The position numbers and the translations under genes were made by a program. A stretch of DNA of 64,000 bases from a bacterium M00.F.Ca.ET.205.01.1.1 (GTDB lineage: Bacteria; Pseudomonadota; Alphaproteobacteria; Rhizobiales; Rhizobiaceae), in the NCBI GenBank assembly GCA_004791255.1, contig SRUQ01000003.1, positions 272,623-336,622 on the forward strand, given 5' to 3'. The notes under the pieces are model-generated. The model searched no databases. It saw nothing but the letters and a program-made list of their open reading frames with translations, and had not been told where the DNA came from. Shown here piece after piece: positions 63,137-64,000 of this stretch (positions are counted from its first letter, which is position 1; each line of letters begins with the position of its first letter).

Positions 63137-64000
63137 ATGACGGAGATGAATCTCGGCATGACCGAGCGGCTGAAGCCGATCCATGCGCGCGTCGCTGCCA
63201 TGGTGCGCGATGAGATCATGCCACTCGACAGGGAATTCCTGGGCGAGGTCGGCAAGGAAGGCGACCGCTGGGTCTACAGCAAGCGCCAGACCGAGATTCT
63301 CGAAGGGCTGAAAAGGACCGCCCGGGAACGCGGCCTGTGGAATTTCTGGCTGACCGGCTCGGAACGCGGCTATGGCCTCTCAACCGTCGAATACGCCTAT
63401 CTGGCCGAGGAAATGGGCAAGGCGCATCTCGGCGCGGAAACCTTCAACTGCTCGGCGCCCGACACCGGCAATATGGAGGTGCTGGAGCGCTACGGTTCGG
63501 CCGAGCACAAGAAGACGTGGCTCGAGCCGCTGCTGGATGGACAAATCCGCTCGGCCTACCTGATGACCGAGCCTGATGTCGCCTCCTCCGATGCCACCAA
63601 CATAGCGATGCGCTGCGAACGGCATGGCGACGACTATGTGCTGAACGGCGAGAAATGGTGGGCATCGGGTGCTGGCGATCCGCGCTGCGCCATCTACATC
63701 GTCATGGTCCGGACCGGCGGCGAGGAAGAGCCCCGGCATCGCCGCCATTCGATGATCCTGGTGCCATCGGACACCAAAGGCGTGAGCAAGCTTCGCCCGA
63801 TGCAGGTCTATGGCGACGACGACGCACCGCATGGCCATATGCACCTTCGCTTCGACGATGTGCGGGTCCCGGCGTCGAACCTGATCCTCGGCGAGGGCAG
63901 AGGGTTCGAGATCGCGCAAGGGCGGCTCGGTCCCGGCCGCATCCATCATTGCATGCGCGCCATCGGCCAGGCCGAGATGGCGCTGGAGATGCTATGCCGG
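63137..64000 (+). CDS. Acyl-CoA dehydrogenase, ACAD10/11-like (runs off the window)
   Basis: 288 codons from ATG 63137, open to the window end; about two thirds of a 410-residue protein. The N-terminal helical domain (LKPIHARVAAMVRDEIMPLD) is followed by GLWNFWLTGSERGYGLSTVEYAYLAEEMG, the FAD-binding YLMTEPDVASSDATNIAMRCE (T-E-P-x-x-x-S-S) and NGEKWWASGAGDPRCAIYIVM; HRRHSMILVPSDTKGV lies in the beta domain. The catalytic Glu is beyond the window. W-V-Y and W-N-F-W are typical of the ACAD10/11 subgroup, which fits the neighbouring APH-like kinase. Confidence 0.92.
   Translation, partial: MTEMNLGMTERLKPIHARVAAMVRDEIMPLDREFLGEVGKEGDRWVYSKRQTEILEGLKRTARERGLWNFWLTGSERGYGLSTVEYAYLAEEMGKAHLGAETFNCSAPDTGNMEVLERYGSAEHKKTWLEPLLDGQIRSAYLMTEPDVASSDATNIAMRCERHGDDYVLNGEKWWASGAGDPRCAIYIVMVRTGGEEEPRHRRHSMILVPSDTKGVSKLRPMQVYGDDDAPHGHMHLRFDDVRVPASNLILGEGRGFEIAQGRLGPGRIHHCMRAIGQAEMALEMLCR

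Overview
The window is GC-rich, densely coded chromosomal DNA from an alphaproteobacterium, most likely Mesorhizobium or a close relative in the Phyllobacteriaceae/Rhizobiales. The evidence is gene content: ubiE-ubiB-coaBC, a five-gene BMP-type nucleoside import and salvage cluster, DUF992, DUF2244 and DUF2214 proteins, an IalB-like protein, a small secreted protein resembling the mesorhizobial DUF680 family, heterotetrameric sarcosine oxidase, and codons strongly biased to G/C in third position. No rRNA, CRISPR array, transposase, integrase or prophage was seen. It reads as core or stable accessory chromosome, not a symbiosis island.

Layout. 1-2.4 kb: start of ribokinase (minus strand), then a minus-strand cluster of four small secreted proteins resembling pilin subunits and a periplasmic chaperone, without an usher. 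2.4-8 kb: Ada-like methyltransferase, a SAM methyltransferase, DUF2244, endonuclease III, DUF2214, a GNAT acetyltransferase and an OmpA-domain protein. 8-10.6 kb: a membrane GGDEF-EAL protein. 10.8-17 kb: an IclR regulator divergent from a tripartite tricarboxylate transporter (TctC-B-A), followed by a CaiB-type CoA transferase broken by one base and a citrate-synthase-like enzyme; together these look like uptake, CoA activation and cleavage of a carboxylic acid. 17-22.9 kb: Nudix protein, small secreted proteins, an autotransporter relic, then coaBC, ubiB and ubiE. CoaBC carries an extra N-terminal FitA-like ribbon-helix-helix domain, and its start codon is preceded by an array of FitA-like operator half-sites.

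23-34 kb: nucleoside catabolism and import (add, upp, deoA, punA, cdd, two permeases, ATPase, BMP binding protein), with a retropepsin-like protease, SlyX, an anti-sigma-like protein and a GNAT inserted. 34-37 kb: msrA, two membrane proteins, tRNA-Ser(GGA), and a 32-codon gene whose product has the Y-P-L-T pattern of a RiPP leader. 37-45.5 kb: a complete kdp potassium-transport operon (F, A, B, C, D, E) with two extra small-protein genes. 45.5-51.7 kb: MFS transporter, a DUF992 pair, TPR lipoprotein, ribosomal protein S21, SET protein, SDR, YrdB-like protein. 51.9-59.3 kb: soxBDAG, a small acidic protein, ThuA and Gfo/Idh/MocA genes. 59.3-64 kb: a small secreted protein and a TetR regulator linked by shared palindromes, then an acyl-CoA metabolism cluster (decayed SDR, APH-like phosphotransferase, MaoC, SDR) divergent from an acyl-CoA dehydrogenase that runs off the end.

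Start codons were chosen by Shine-Dalgarno position and family length; several are TTG or GTG. All family assignments come from reading the translated sequence and from memory of the families; no database search was run.
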